DNA of 64,000 nucleotides from NCBI RefSeq assembly GCF_036898095.1, contig NC_090751.1, positions 46,109,534-46,173,533 of the forward strand, given 5' to 3'. Position 1 is the first letter of the stretch; the number at the start of each line of letters is the position of its first letter. Source of the DNA: Palaemon carinicauda (lineage: Eukaryota > Arthropoda > Malacostraca > Decapoda > Palaemonidae). The notes beneath the pieces were generated by a model. It had not been told where the DNA came from. It searched no databases and worked only from the letters and a program-made list of their open reading frames with translations. Of the stretch, positions 9,763 to 20,863 are shown in pieces. The position numbers and the translations under genes were made by a program.

Positions 9763-10661
9763 CCCAAATAGCTGACTTCCTTATTCATCTTAGGAATGAG
9801 AGATCCCTTTCAACATCTACGATTAAAGGGTATAGGAGCATGTTGGCCTCAGTCCTCCGCCACAGGGGTTTGGACCTGTCTTCCAACAAGGACCTTCAAG
9901 ACATCCTCAAGTCTTTTGAGACGTCTAAAGAACGTCGTCTTTCCACTCCAGGCTGGAATCTGGACGTAGTCTTAAGGTTCCTTATGACATCTAGGTTCGA
10001 ACCTCTCCAGTCAGCTTCCTTCAAGGATCTTACCCTCAAGACTGCTTTTCTCGTTTGCCTTGCAACAGCTAAGAGAGTCAGTGAGGTTCATGCCTTCAGC
10101 AAGAACATTGGTTTCACAACCGAATCAGCTACATGTTCTCTTCAGCTTGGATTCCTAGCAAAGAACGAGCTTCCTTCACGTCCTTGGCCTAGATCGTTCG
10201 AAATACCTAGCCTCTCCAACATGGTAGGTAACGAACTAGAGAGAGTTCTTTGCCCTGTCAGAGCTCTCAAATATTATCTGAAGAGGTCTAAACCTATTCG
10301 AGGACAGTCAGAAGCCTTATGGTGTGCCATCAAGAAACCCTCGAGGCCCATGTCCAAGAATGGGCTTTCGTACTATATAAGGCTTCTGATCAGAGAAGCA
10401 CATTCTCACTTAAAGGAGGAAGACCTTGCATTGCTGAAGGTAAGGACCCACGAAGTAAGGGCTGTAGCTACTTCGTTGGCCTTTAATAAAAACCGTTCTC
10501 TGCAGAGCATTATGGATGCAACATATTGGAGGAGCAAGTCAGTGTTTGCATCATTTTATCTGAAAGATGTCCAGTCTCTTTACGAGAACTGCTACACCCT
10601 GGGACCATTCGTAGCAGCGAGTGCAGTAGTAGGTGAGGGCTCAGCCACTACATTCCCATAA
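9468..10661 (+). CDS. Tyrosine recombinase of DIRS A (about 397 aa)
   Basis: This is the third frame of element A, overlapping the RT frame by about 295 bases. It has an N-terminal SAM-like/core-binding part (RVYQSKWEVFRSWC, TQIADFLIHLRNERSLSTST, IKGYRSMLASVL) and a C-terminal catalytic domain with the recombinase residues in order: Arg in TAKRVSEVHA, the His-x-x-Arg pair in THEVRAVATSLAF, Trp/Arg in TYWRSKSVFASFYL, and the nucleophilic Tyr just after. It would integrate the circular cDNA. The first in-frame ATG past the RNase H shadow is at 9468 (another at 9489). The same frame is open back to 7794, but that upstream part is an antisense-free shadow of RT and not recombinase. Confidence 0.9.
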   Translation: MVHRGTSMASRLPQDSTSKSGPSTSTTRRQVTSKPPRSSTDCLQTVERFARARGFSKEAASAIARARRISTRRVYQSKWEVFRSWCRANSISSTNTSVTQIADFLIHLRNERSLSTSTIKGYRSMLASVLRHRGLDLSSNKDLQDILKSFETSKERRLSTPGWNLDVVLRFLMTSRFEPLQSASFKDLTLKTAFLVCLATAKRVSEVHAFSKNIGFTTESATCSLQLGFLAKNELPSRPWPRSFEIPSLSNMVGNELERVLCPVRALKYYLKRSKPIRGQSEALWCAIKKPSRPMSKNGLSYYIRLLIREAHSHLKEEDLALLKVRTHEVRAVATSLAFNKNRSLQSIMDATYWRSKSVFASFYLKDVQSLYENCYTLGPFVAASAVVGEGSATTFP

Positions 10662-11058
10662 TCCCATAACCTTTTTAACCTTTCTCTTGAATACTTTTAT
10701 TGTTGTTTTTATGGTTGTTACGGTAGGCTAAGAAGCCTTCCGCATCCTTGGATTTGGCGGGTGGTCTATTCATTCTTGAGAAGCGCCTGGGTTAAAGGTT
10801 TGGTAGAGGTCCTTTAGTAGGGTTGCAACCCCTTGTACTTTGGCACCTTTGGGTTGATTCAGCCTCCAAGAGGAACGCTGCGCTCAGTAAGGAAGACGAA
10901 CTTTAAATAAAAGGCAGAGTAACGGTTCTATTCGACTTCCTTACCAGGTACTTATTATTTCATTGTTATTTGAGATAACTGTTATATGAAATTTTGGGAT
11001 ACTTAGCTATCCTTTAATCATGTACACTGGTTTTCACCCACCTCCCTGGGTGTGAATC
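10662..11058 (+). other. 3' non-coding region of DIRS A
   Basis: Sequence between the recombinase stop and the internal complementary region. No frame or obvious structure was recognised; it presumably holds the transcript end. Confidence 0.5.
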
Positions 11059-11148
11059 AGCTACATGATTATCGGGTAAGTTTAATATTGAAAAATGTTA
11101 TTTTTATTAATAAAATAAATTTTTGAATATACTTACCCGATAATCATG
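11059..11148. repeat. Internal complementary region of DIRS A
   Basis: Bases 11059-11094 are the reverse complement of the left outer edge (4535-4571) and 11100-11148 are the reverse complement of the right outer edge (11337-11385). The two halves are joined by a few bases (ATGTT). In the DIRS1 model this region templates both element ends and reproduces the circle junction. Confidence 0.92.
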
Positions 11149-11193
11149 ATTTAATCGACCCTCCCTTTCCTCCCCAGAGAGAACCAGTGGACC

Positions 11194-11352
11194 GAGGAAT
11201 AATTGAGGAGGTGTCAACAACAAATGATTGAGTACCTGGCCACAGGTGGCGCTGGTAAGTACACCCCCTTCTAGTATTGTGATAGCTGGCGTATCCCTCC
11301 ATAGAGTTCTGTCGGGCAACGGAGTTGACAGCTACATGATTATCGGGTAAGT
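11194..11352 (-). repeat. Right inverted terminal repeat of DIRS A
   Basis: Exact inverted copy of 4548-4706. The bases out to about 11383 form the right outer edge, AT-rich with TTTATTTTATTAATAAAAAT. Confidence 0.95.
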
Positions 11353-11383
11353 ATATTCAAAAATTTATTTTATTAATAAAAAT

Positions 11384-11580
11384 AACATCATTACCAATTC
11401 TCCAACAAGTGCTAAAAGAACCTCTTGATAACTTGTGGAAAATAACAGATAAATTAATTTATGATAATAGTTGTATTTCTTAGCACAGAATCAAAGTTGT
11501 TTAAAATCTTACACCAGGGTGGAATTGAAAAGCATATTGGCTAATTTTTTCCAACTAATATTGTACTATAAATTTAGGAT
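11384..11580 (-). pseudogene. Continuation of the split LINE reverse transcriptase
   Basis: On the minus strand the first bases read SVIFHKLSRGSFSTCWRIGNDV-like residues. This is the stretch that precedes TPLCEYVC and ISITPILSKVF in the fragment that ends at 4534. Joining the two across DIRS A keeps the frame (codons GAT GTT, then ACT CCA). Coding similarity fades after about 11460 and the outer limit is a guess. Confidence 0.8.
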
Positions 11581-12510
11581 AACAGCCATTTACAAATAAC
11601 CAAAACATATTTCAAAAGTATTCCTTGAGCATGGACATAAATTTATGGCAATAACTATGCAATCATGACAAATTCAAGTGTGAGACAAGTAAAGCTTTTT
11701 ACATAAACTGAATTCATATGTTTATTTATGGGCATTTCAGAATCCTTATTTACAAAAAACACAAGGTTTATAAAATGTTCTATCATTACCATAGCACCAG
11801 ACTCGGTCTACGACTGAATTTGAGTCGTCACAGGATCGTAATTCGTTTATAATACTCTAGCAGACAAATGGTTTGTAAACACAAATGAAATAAATGCAGG
11901 ATTCCTATAAGAGAATAAATTGATCAAATGCATGTACAAAGTGAAATTTATAAACTTCTTTTACCCTAAGAGGAAAAAGAAATGTTTGCTAAGCAAAGTA
12001 CATCTGTGGTGTTAATCACTACAGTCTCGTAATACACTATATTTTATTTCTTCAAAAATGCTGCAGTACAGTAGAAGAAATTTTAGATGAATTCAAGTAA
12101 TGTTTCTACATTATCAAATACTTTAAATTTAAGCTACTGATCATGCTTCATATGAAATGGAACACTAATCTGAAATTATGTACAGTATGGTAAATTGTAA
12201 AACCCATCTTCTATGCATTTCGATAGCATGTCCTGTTCGTTTTAATGAACGGACAAACAAGACCTAAAAAATCAGTATACATCACTTATGAGATAGGTGA
12301 TAAAAAAATCAATATACTGTAACTATAACTAAATTACATAGAAAGAAAGCACTAGGAATCATAGATAGTTGTTCAATACCAATAAAGAAACAGAGAAGCA
12401 ACACGGGTATCGTTAAGTCAAAACTGGTGATGTGTTTCATCTAGTTTTGTCATAAAATTAAGCTAACCAATCAGGCATGATACACAATTGTATATAGGGT
12501 AAACTACAAA
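11581..12510. other. AT-rich non-coding stretch
   Basis: No open frame of note and no recognised repeat. Confidence 0.5.
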
Positions 12511-12539
12511 ATGGGTTTTGACAAAGGAAAAACCCATTT

Positions 12540-12835
12540 TTGGGCAGATGCTGTGTGGTTTCCAAGGCCTTTCCTGTGAAAGGCTAAAACAGGGAATCCA
12601 ATGCAACATAAAAATACCAAAGAAATATTGTCTCTCTTGCTTTATGATCAGTGTTTCAATGTGCAAAGCAAGGACTCAGCATGTATAAAGGAGACTTACT
12701 GTTTAGGCTCTATTAAAACTGACACAGTACCTCCAATGCTGTAAATCATCAGGTAACCAATGACGAGTCCTCGAGAACCAATACTAATACTGGGGACTAT
12801 GCTTTATGAGCACTAATTTGCGCCAAGCCACCATC
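12540..12835 (+). repeat. Terminal repeat of DIRS B (lower-coordinate copy)
   Basis: Matches the reverse complement of 17905-18225 through blocks such as CAGGGAATCCAAT and TATAAAGGAGAC. A TATAAA lies at 12684-12689. Confidence 0.8.
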
Positions 12836-13506
12836 TTCTATACTCAGAATGAGAATCAAATCCTGGAGATCACACACTGCAGCTCTTAAAAGTAAATTTC
12901 TTCCTTCATCAAATTCTGTTTCTGTGGGTCAATGTACTGTGTGGTCTCCTAGGACTAATACCATTGCAATAACTGAGTAGAACTCGTGTGCCATACAGGA
13001 CAAATGACTGCAACCAAGCAAACTACTAAATAACACTGTGTAATGGTGAGAAAAAACTAACAAGTCAGACAGTCGCCTCATAACGAAAAAAACTTTGGAG
13101 AAGCTAGATGCCTCTCAATATGCTTCTGCTGAGGGACCTGGTTGGTGTGCACCCTCTTCTACACAATTTCCCCTTATGGGTGCCATGAATAAGTCGGGTA
13201 CCATACACACATGCTTTGATTTATTTCAGGTAGTCTCTTATAAACACCCTGTACCCAGACCAACCCATAAGTTTCTAGCTGTCCTGAAATTGCATATTAA
13301 AAAAACTTTCCAATGAGGAAGCAATTTCTCACATTGGGAGTTTTTAGGAATAGAGAGCCGATCAGCTTTCTCTGATAAGGAAGGTCAGTAGAATACAGAT
13401 AACCCTTGTTAAAAGGGACTTGTTGATCTGGGTATTTTTAAATAGACTACCTTCCAATATTGTGGATATCTGCAGGTATAATTGATGGCTAGACTACGGA
13501 CAGAGG

Positions 13507-13776
13507 TTACCAACCCTTGCTCTTAAGACTAATATAAAGAGGTTCCCTCTCTGAAGAGGCTTTTTGTTTTTGGCCAAACAGAGGACCCAGAATCAGAATT
13601 AGGAAATGGTCAGGAATGATGATGATAAACTCGTGTCTCTGTAATGCTGCAAGCTCACTGACTCTTAATCCCAAAGCTAATGCTATAGAAAAATTGTTTT
13701 TTGGAGTAACTTTAAGGGAAATAGAGGAATTATGCAATTTTGCCAAAACACTGAAGGGGTTGTTGGAGATGGTCAT
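13507..13776 (-). pseudogene. Tyrosine recombinase fragment of DIRS B
   Basis: The minus-strand frame contains FSIALALGLRVSELAALQRHEF, the motif around the first catalytic Arg, which matches ALASGARISELAALSR of element E. It is followed by a GPLFGQKQKA segment corresponding to the RAFLAKNED region of E. The His-x-x-Arg and Tyr motifs were not found, so only a fragment remains. Confidence 0.65.
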
Positions 13777-14370
13777 TGTAAAGCAAAAGACTGAGCAATT
13801 TTGTGAAAAATTTCCGAGTCTAAATCCACGTAAAGACCCTGCTTGAGGGGTTCTGTCTATGTAGATTAAATGACAAAATGTTAATAGCTTAAACTTCCTA
13901 TCTCAGAGGTAGGCTGGAAAGGAAGCCACAAGGCACAATTATCTTGCATGGAGACCTATCCCTCCATAGACCATCCATGCCTTCTCTAGAGACTGGTATT
14001 GTCTGGTGGAAGAAGACCTTTTACATCCTATAAAATTTGTCATGTGAGCTGAAAATTCCCTACTATTTATGTGGAAGAGAAATTCAAGCATCATTCATTC
14101 ATTTTAGAATGCCTTACTTTAAGAGCAAGACCCGGGCTCTTGCGTTGGCAGCCTGCAAATTCCAAGCAGGAAGGTTCTGGATCAGAAAGGAAGAAGCAAA
14201 GATATTTTGACTCCCTACTCGCTGATGCAGCTGTTATGATCAAAGAGGATGTAACCTCAGCCTCACAAGATGGAGCAGTGGCTACCACTGCCTGTTTTGC
14301 AAATATGAAGCTACCAGCAAAGCTGCCCCTGAGAAGTCCTTAAATATTTGAAGACTTTTAAATCAAACTC

Positions 14371-14640
14371 ACATCACATACATACATATACCAAGGCACT
14401 TCCCCCAATTTTAGGGGGTAGCCGACATCAACAAATGAAACAAAACAAAAAAGGGGACCTCTACTCTCTACGTTCCTCCAGCCTAACAAGGGACTCAACA
14501 GAGTTCAGCTGGTACTGCTAGGGTGCCACAGCCCACCCTCCCACATTATCCACCACAGATGAAGCTTCATAATGCTGAATCCCTTACTGCTGCTACCTCC
14601 GCGGTCATCTAAGGCATCGGAGGAAGCAGCAGGGCCTACC
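14371..14640 (-). mobile_element. LINE 3' end with short tandem tail
   Basis: Reverse-complemented, this is nearly the same as the last 270 bases of the plus-strand LINE at 31900-33868. Shared blocks include GGTAGGCCCTGCTGCTTCC, CTTCATCTGTGGTGGATAAT, GGCTGTGGCACCCTAGCAG and GGCTACCCCCTAAAA, ending GCCTTGGTATAT. The tail is an (ATGT)-like repeat. It is inserted between the RNase H and YR remnants of DIRS B, so it is younger than B. Two plus-strand frames overlapping this stretch are chance. Confidence 0.85.
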
Positions 14641-14871
14641 CAAACTCAAAGGAAATATAAATCAAGGGCCATCTGTTCTGGTCCAGGTTCAACGAGTCAT
14701 TTGCCACTGACTAAGAATCTACATTTAAAGCTACGTACGGAAACTTGTGGTCCTCTTTCGTTGCAAACAGGTCTATATAGAGATTCAGGACAGTCTTTAG
14801 AAACTCTTGGAAAGAGTTCTGATCCAAGGTCCATTGTATGTCCGGAGTTATCTGTCTACACAGGGCTTCCG

Positions 14872-15201
14872 CTAGTACATTGAGAAGACATAAAAGATGA
14901 AAGGGGAGAGGAAAAGACCCCTCTCCTGAAGGAACTTCATAATAGGAAGAATAGCTGCAGTTAGAATATTCAAGCAGGATACTTCTATCCTGAGGCAACA
15001 AACTGCCTCATGGCTGACTATGAAAATCTTATTATGAACATTTTTTTTTGGATTAAGGCTCTTTGGTGTCAGGAAGGCTGCCATCAGTTCCAAAACATTT
15101 ATGCGAAATGTTGAAAATGGAGAAGACCATTTCCTGAACCCATAGGTCTCCTCTGAATGACCTCCCCAACCCAACCTGGCTGCGTCTGAATGAATGATCA
15201 T
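14872..15201 (-). pseudogene. RNase H fragment of DIRS B
   Basis: The minus-strand frame begins MIIHSDAARLGWGGHSEE, the first RNase H aspartate block (compare VTIHTDASLSGWGG in element E). FRINVLELMAAFLTPKSL, carrying the second catalytic Glu, follows. The order relative to RT and YR fragments is as expected for a minus-strand DIRS. Confidence 0.8.
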
Positions 15202-15289
15202 AGATATCGTGGTGAGAGATCAATGGGACCAACAAGTACCGTACAGTATAGGGCTTTTGGGTCCACATCCAGAGAATTCTTTTGCAATA

Positions 15290-15698
15290 ATTGATAACTT
15301 GGCCTGGTTGTCTTAAAACTCTTTCTGAGTTGCTCTGCTCCACATCTAATTGAGGTCCTTTAACCTGTTTTTCAAAACTAGATTGACTATTGAACCAAAC
15401 TGAATAAGGCCCAAAACCTTCTCCAATTACCATCTGAAAGAGAAGTGACTCCGTAGAAAGAAATTGACGTTGTGTAGAATTCTTTGTCGAGATGCTTTTG
15501 GAAGGCATAGATTGGCTTTTGGCATATTAACCACTGGAATATCCTCCTTGGAACTAGTCTTGATTTTGCAAAGTTGATCAGGAAACTTAGGTCCTGAAGA
15601 ACTTGCAAGACTTGGTTTGTGTACCAGAGGCCAAATTCTTTTGTAACAGCCCCATCTAGCCAGTCATGCAAATAAGCAATGACCTGAACTCCCTGCAA
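15290..15698 (-). pseudogene. Reverse transcriptase fragment of DIRS B
   Basis: The minus strand reads GVQVIAYLHDWLDGAV, a decayed form of the GIKVVAYLDDWLIWAQ catalytic block of element E, in which the first catalytic Asp of YLDD is now His. FLINFAKSRLVPRRIFQWL, matching the E block around NSRLQPASHFEWLG, comes next. Frameshifts break the thumb region. The N-terminal RT half was not recognised. Confidence 0.8.
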
Positions 15699-16439
15699 CT
15701 GAAGAGTTGATCACTGACTTTGCTTGAAGGGGACCTTGGTCCACTATGACTCCTTTACCAAATCCCCTTACTGCAGAATCCAATGTTATTGTGCAGATGA
15801 GATCTCCAAGTTACTGGGTTAATACATAGTGTAACCTACAATCTTATGAAATCCTTTCACCCACATAAAAGGCAAAATATGGCACTTTCAAACCTGCTGT
15901 TTGTGGGTCCTTATCCTGGGCAGAATGAATTCACTGCAAGAAGAAAGGGCAGTTTACAGGGTCCTAAGCCGTGCCCCAAAATGCGCAACAGTTGTTATGA
16001 TAGCAACACCCTCACGACACCATTTATAGTTAGCTGGATTATTACGTCCACTTTGGCAACATTTAGTCTTGATTTCATTCGTATGTAATAGAATTCACTA
16101 TTAAAAATCTCATTTTCTGGGCTCAACCTGTGTCGCTCCGTGAATTTATACTTCCAACCAGGTATTTCGGCATCAGTATTGGTGTCCCTAATTCTGATTT
16201 CCTTGTATCTCCTTGTCCCAAACCTTTCTTCATCAATACGTACATCCTACTCCAGTAGGGGTATGGAAGGTTGAGAGAAGTTTCATTGTAGAATTTTTCT
16301 CTCTGGAGACGGCGGACTGATCCAAGATTAATCCAGCCATCACTATTAAAAAACTTATTTATTAGTATCTCAAAGGAGAGGACTCTTAACACCCCCAGGA
16401 CCTTACTGTACTAGTACAGTACTTTATTAAGGTTTGAGG

Positions 16440-16960
16440 CTTAGCTAAGGCTAATCCCCTTCACCTAAATATCAAGAACACAAAGGCCTCTTTAACAAAT
16501 CAAAGAGTATGATAAGGGGGCCATAACTAAGATATACTCTTTTCCCTAACTACAAAATAGTTGAAACTCATGGCTTACAAAGCTGATATGTAAAAAAAGG
16601 TAAGAGCATATCTTATGTGAGCTACCTCTTCAAGTAGGAAAAAAATGAGACTTGGATAAGGCTAATTCTATTGAAAAACTAAAAGACTCGGGAGACTAAC
16701 CCTTTCCTGTAACTATCAAGTCCCCCATTCGATGATTTGAAGGGTAAGGAAAGGGGGCCTTAACTAGCCCATATTCTCTTCCCTAACTACATAACGTATT
16801 AGTCGAGCCTACGGCTTAAAAGGCCAATGGGTAGGAAAAGCATGCATATCCCTCCAATGCCTATATCAAATAAATATGGTAAGGAAGAGGATTCAGTCTC
16901 GGGCTAGCTACATGCAAGCACCTCCACCTTTCTCTAACAAGCCTTGAGGGGGAAAAAGAG
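16440..16960. repeat. Diverged tandem duplication inside DIRS B
   Basis: Two copies about 235 bp apart share AGGGGGCC, AACTA, a CTCTTCCCTAACTACA-like block and GGCTTA. They lie in the non-coding 5' part of element B. Confidence 0.55.
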
Positions 16961-17904
16961 TGCACATTACCGCTCCAAATCTGTTTTTATATTCACCAAC
17001 AATGCCTTCTAAGTAAAAATACTTAAAAAACAGGCTTATAAAAATATGGTATATCAAGTTTTCATTATCTCTCATATTGATAAAATTCACAAGATATAAA
17101 ATTATCATATAAATGCTATAGGATTCTGATAGTTCCACATCCCTGCTGAACCTAAGATTAGACAATTCATCTAAAAAAAATTTATTCCTATATACATATA
17201 TAAAACATTCAAATGTAGCCTATTCAGATGTAATGCCCGTTGACTGGCATGTATTTTGACAACGAGCTACTAAAAGCTACCAATGTAACAGCTGTGGAGA
17301 GTGATTTACCAATAGAGTAAACATTCTTATATCTGGCTAGCATATGCTAAAACTTAAGGCTATGCTGGCATAAACATTATTTAAAAGGAATCAGCAACAT
17401 AAGCTAGACTAAAAACATAAAATCATGACAATTACTGTATGTACTGTACGCTCTCACAATCTGACGTGAAAGCCAAAGCTGAAAGTCGTTATATGGTGGC
17501 GAGCTTGAAATATAGCAGGCTATGTTAGCCAAAAATTATATAACAAAAGGATCAAACTTACAAAAAAAACTAATGATTAAAATAAAAGGGGAGTAAAATA
17601 TCATAAAAATGGAATAGGTGATAAGCTACAATAACTTAAACACCTCCGTCCTGTTAAGAAAGATGCAAGTGAATGTCTTCATAGATAGTACGAAGTAGAT
17701 CACACAAACAAACAAAACAAAGTTTGGAAGCAATCTTGAATAGTAAGTGAACCCCTCAATTGCAATACCAATATCACTAAGAATAACGAATAGCTAAATC
17801 ATACCTTGGTTCCTGTTACTTAATAGGAATCACTATTGCCTATTCTTAACAGTATATAAAGACTTTCCACGTCCTAGATCTAAGTGGGAAACATCTTGAC
17901 GACA

Positions 17905-18225
17905 AGGCGACACAATGGAAGATGGCGGCTTGACACATGTTAGTGCACAAGTACACTGTCTCAAGTATTAGCATTAGTTCTCGATGATGACTTGTCATCA
18001 GTTACCAGATTATATTCAGTAGTGGAGGTGCTGTAGTAGGTTTAACACACCCTAAACCTGTATGTCTCCTTTATACACACCGATTCTGTACTTTCCACAT
18101 TGATATACTAGCCCCAGAGCAGGTTAGACGATATTTATGGTAATTTTTATGTTGTATTGGATTCCCTGTTCCAGCCTTAACAGGAAAGCTCTTGAAGACC
18201 ACACAGCACATTAACCCCAAAAAGG
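17905..18225 (-). repeat. Terminal repeat of DIRS B (higher-coordinate copy)
   Basis: Inverted, diverged copy of 12540-12835. TATAAA on the minus strand lies at 18070-18075, at the place corresponding to the one in the other copy. Confidence 0.8.
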
Positions 18226-18230
18226 ACTGT

Positions 18231-20863
18231 ATTCAGCTACATTAGCACAAGTACTGCTTTAATCTTCCTTTTGAAATGTTAATAAATCTAAGCTCTAATA
18301 CTGTATAGTATACTGTACAGTTACATCAATGTTATCCTATAACCCTCTAGGTTTTACAGACACTGTACACATATAATCATTCACCTACCGTACATTGTTT
18401 TTATTACAATATACTGTACTGTTATTTCTCTATTTCAACTCCCTTCAATGTGTTGTTTTCATATTTTAGGCTTTCGTGTTACATCATTGTAAAGTAAAAG
18501 TATGTCCCTAAAAAATTAGCACAAGCTTATACTATAGTTTCAACATACAGGCATCCAAGAACTAGCAAACAGGTGAAACCTAAGGGTTAATAGTTTAGGT
18601 AGCCTTTATAGATGCACAGAATACATCTCCATGTTGAATTTAGCATCCAGTGAACATTGTACCATTTGTGTTTTGGCAGTGTTAAGCATTCAGACAAAAT
18701 CCTTCTAGTTGCCTGATTAAAATACTGTACCCGGCATTGTATACAAATGAAAGGACCCGCAAGTTTAAAACAGGATTTGATATAGGTCATAAATATGATT
18801 ACAGTACACAGAGAGGAAGCAGGATGTTCACATAAATAAAATACAGGAAAACAGGAAAATGTTATATTGCTGGAAGTCTCTTTGCCGCTTACTAGTTGAA
18901 TATCACGGAAAGAATATTGTATAAAGTACTTATTCTTAGAAGGGAATTATAAAGAATGGGTAATTGGATGTTTGATCAATGCCTAGTCAAGAATAGGGTA
19001 AAGTGATGCTCTTTAAACTGTCTTCCATGAGGGAATATAAATTCATAGCAATAGTCAGTAAAATTTAATGTCAAAATGCTTCAATTTATTTTGGTACAAA
19101 TCCCTATGGGGGCATTACAGCTTTCAGTGTCTTTCACAACATGCTATAGACATAACCAGAGGGTATTTATGGAAATCCTTCCACTTACGGCTACGCTGTA
19201 TTTTTCCTTTTACTTTTCACGCATCAACTTCGATCTCCGACAATAAGAAGCCCAGATTGTTCTGTTTTACCCTTCTCCAGTTATTTAGTTCTTAATAGTA
19301 AATCTTCTAGATAACCATTATAAAAGTCTTAGAATATAACTCAATTGTCTTTATGTAAACAACAGGGCAGTATAGTACTGTATACAAGAAGCATCACACA
19401 CATTTTTACGAGTGCTCATCTCTTTGAAAGCCATATGTAATAAGATTGGGCAGGAAAGCAACACGAATTTCGTTCTGGAATCAAGGAAGCGAGCTGTAGT
19501 AGACGGGGTTTTGAACGTATTTAGAAAAATATCAATATTCCATTTCCTCTCCGATTGGCTGTCACTTAAACGGTCTCATATCCTGATATACACATATTCT
19601 GCATATACATCTTCACACTTCTCTTAAGTTTTCCTTTACTGAATATAGAATCCTATTCCTGTATAATTTTTTTGTAATATAATGCAACAATCATTATCAG
19701 CAAGCTCCAATAATCCCCATAAGTCATATAACAAAAGTCTTATTTGTTATTGAAATTTAAGAATAAAAATAAGACTGCTACCTTCTAAAGAATAAAGGTC
19801 ATTAGCTGGAAATGGAGGCAATTGACAAGAGTAAGAAAGAATGGAGTACAGTACTTACAAAATAAAAGATTCTTTACTACATACAACATCGAGAAGAATA
19901 ATATTTGAGTAAATAATATTACAGTACTTTACACGGTATTATGAAACAGTAGGATACAATGGTCAGTTACCAGATAAAAATGATGGTAATGGATATGTCA
20001 CTACAAATAATAACCAGAGACAAATTTCCACCACGAAGAAAATAAAATGCAGTACAGTACTTACTCAGTGGATTAAACTATCAGCATTATAACCAATACA
20101 ACCACAACAACAACAATGATATCCCTAATAACAGCACTGTAATAATATTTTTTTAATTTTATGGCATTACAGTCGATAAAACATACATTAATTTCATTTT
20201 CTTTTCCTTACCGCTTGCAACAGAACTTTATAACAACTTCCTGATAAGAAAAAAACATTAACTTTGAAACTACCCTAGTGTCAGTGCATTGAGAGAATCA
20301 GTCACTTTGTAATAACAAGGGACAAAATATTGTATGTAAAAAATGGATGACGAATACTTCACATATGGTATAGACATATCAATTTAGTATACTAATCTCG
20401 GAAATAGTTCAAACACAATAATAATCTCTTAATCATTTACCTATGAAATATTTCAGCACTTACTGTATTTTAAGGTCATACAGTAGTTGTATTAAAGCCT
20501 CCTGCCCCCTCTGCAAACAAAGCTTTAACTACTCAAATTTAAGCTCTAAAGTAATTATAGCTAAACATTTTCTGATAGTCCCTCATCAATTTTGGTGTAT
20601 GAATAAATGCTGCTTAGAGATTGGTGAACATAAATAGAGTTTTCTATCTTATAAATACAGTAATAGCATAATATTTGATCTCACTATTACAATGCAAAAT
20701 GACGTACCAAGAGTTAATTTCATTTTCTATCAAAGCTTTCTATTTCATTGTCATTTTTATATGTGGAAAGTTCATTAAACTAATCACAAAAATTTTGATT
20801 CTTAGTTGATACGCACCCGAAGTTCTTAATGGTGCTCAAGTTTTCCTTAAGAGGTTGTTTGCA
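18231..20863. other. Long AT-rich intergenic stretch downstream of the NUDT14-like gene
   Basis: No recognisable coding exon, RNA gene or mobile element was found. Part of it next to 20863 should be the 3' UTR of the NUDT14-like transcript, but I could not fix a polyadenylation site. Confidence 0.5.

Larger units (their letters stand above)
4535..11383 (+). mobile_element. DIRS-type tyrosine-recombinase retrotransposon, element A, apparently complete
   Basis: The element has inverted terminal repeats (4548-4706 and 11194-11352), an internal complementary region at 11059-11148, and three long overlapping frames in the DIRS order: Gag, RT-RNase H-methyltransferase-like, tyrosine recombinase. 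There is no DDE integrase, protease or direct LTR. The 159-bp ITRs are identical and all frames are open, so the copy is young and may be competent. Joining the flanks restores the reading frame of the host LINE at the target with no duplicated bases beyond one or two shared nucleotides, as expected for recombinase-mediated integration. Confidence 0.95.
12511..18230 (-). mobile_element. Degenerate DIRS-type retrotransposon, element B
   Basis: A roughly 300-bp terminal sequence at about 12540-12835 is matched, inverted and diverged (perhaps 25 percent), by 17905-18225. An inner copy of the edge (TGTACTGTGTGGTCTCCTAGG, about 12930-12955) is the remnant of the internal complementary region. Its location next to the left terminus shows that the element runs on the minus strand. 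Coding remnants follow in the right order on that strand: RT (15698 to 15290), RNase H (15201 to 14872), YR (13776 to 13507). The left edge TTTTGACAAAGGAAAAA is shared with element E, so B and E are related families. Confidence 0.8.

Noticed and set aside
14071..14343. 90-codon plus frame inside DIRS B
   Set aside because: Opposite to the element's coding strand, with no recognisable domain.
16123..16392. 89-codon minus frame in DIRS B
   Set aside because: On the coding strand, but matches no Gag or RT motif I can identify.
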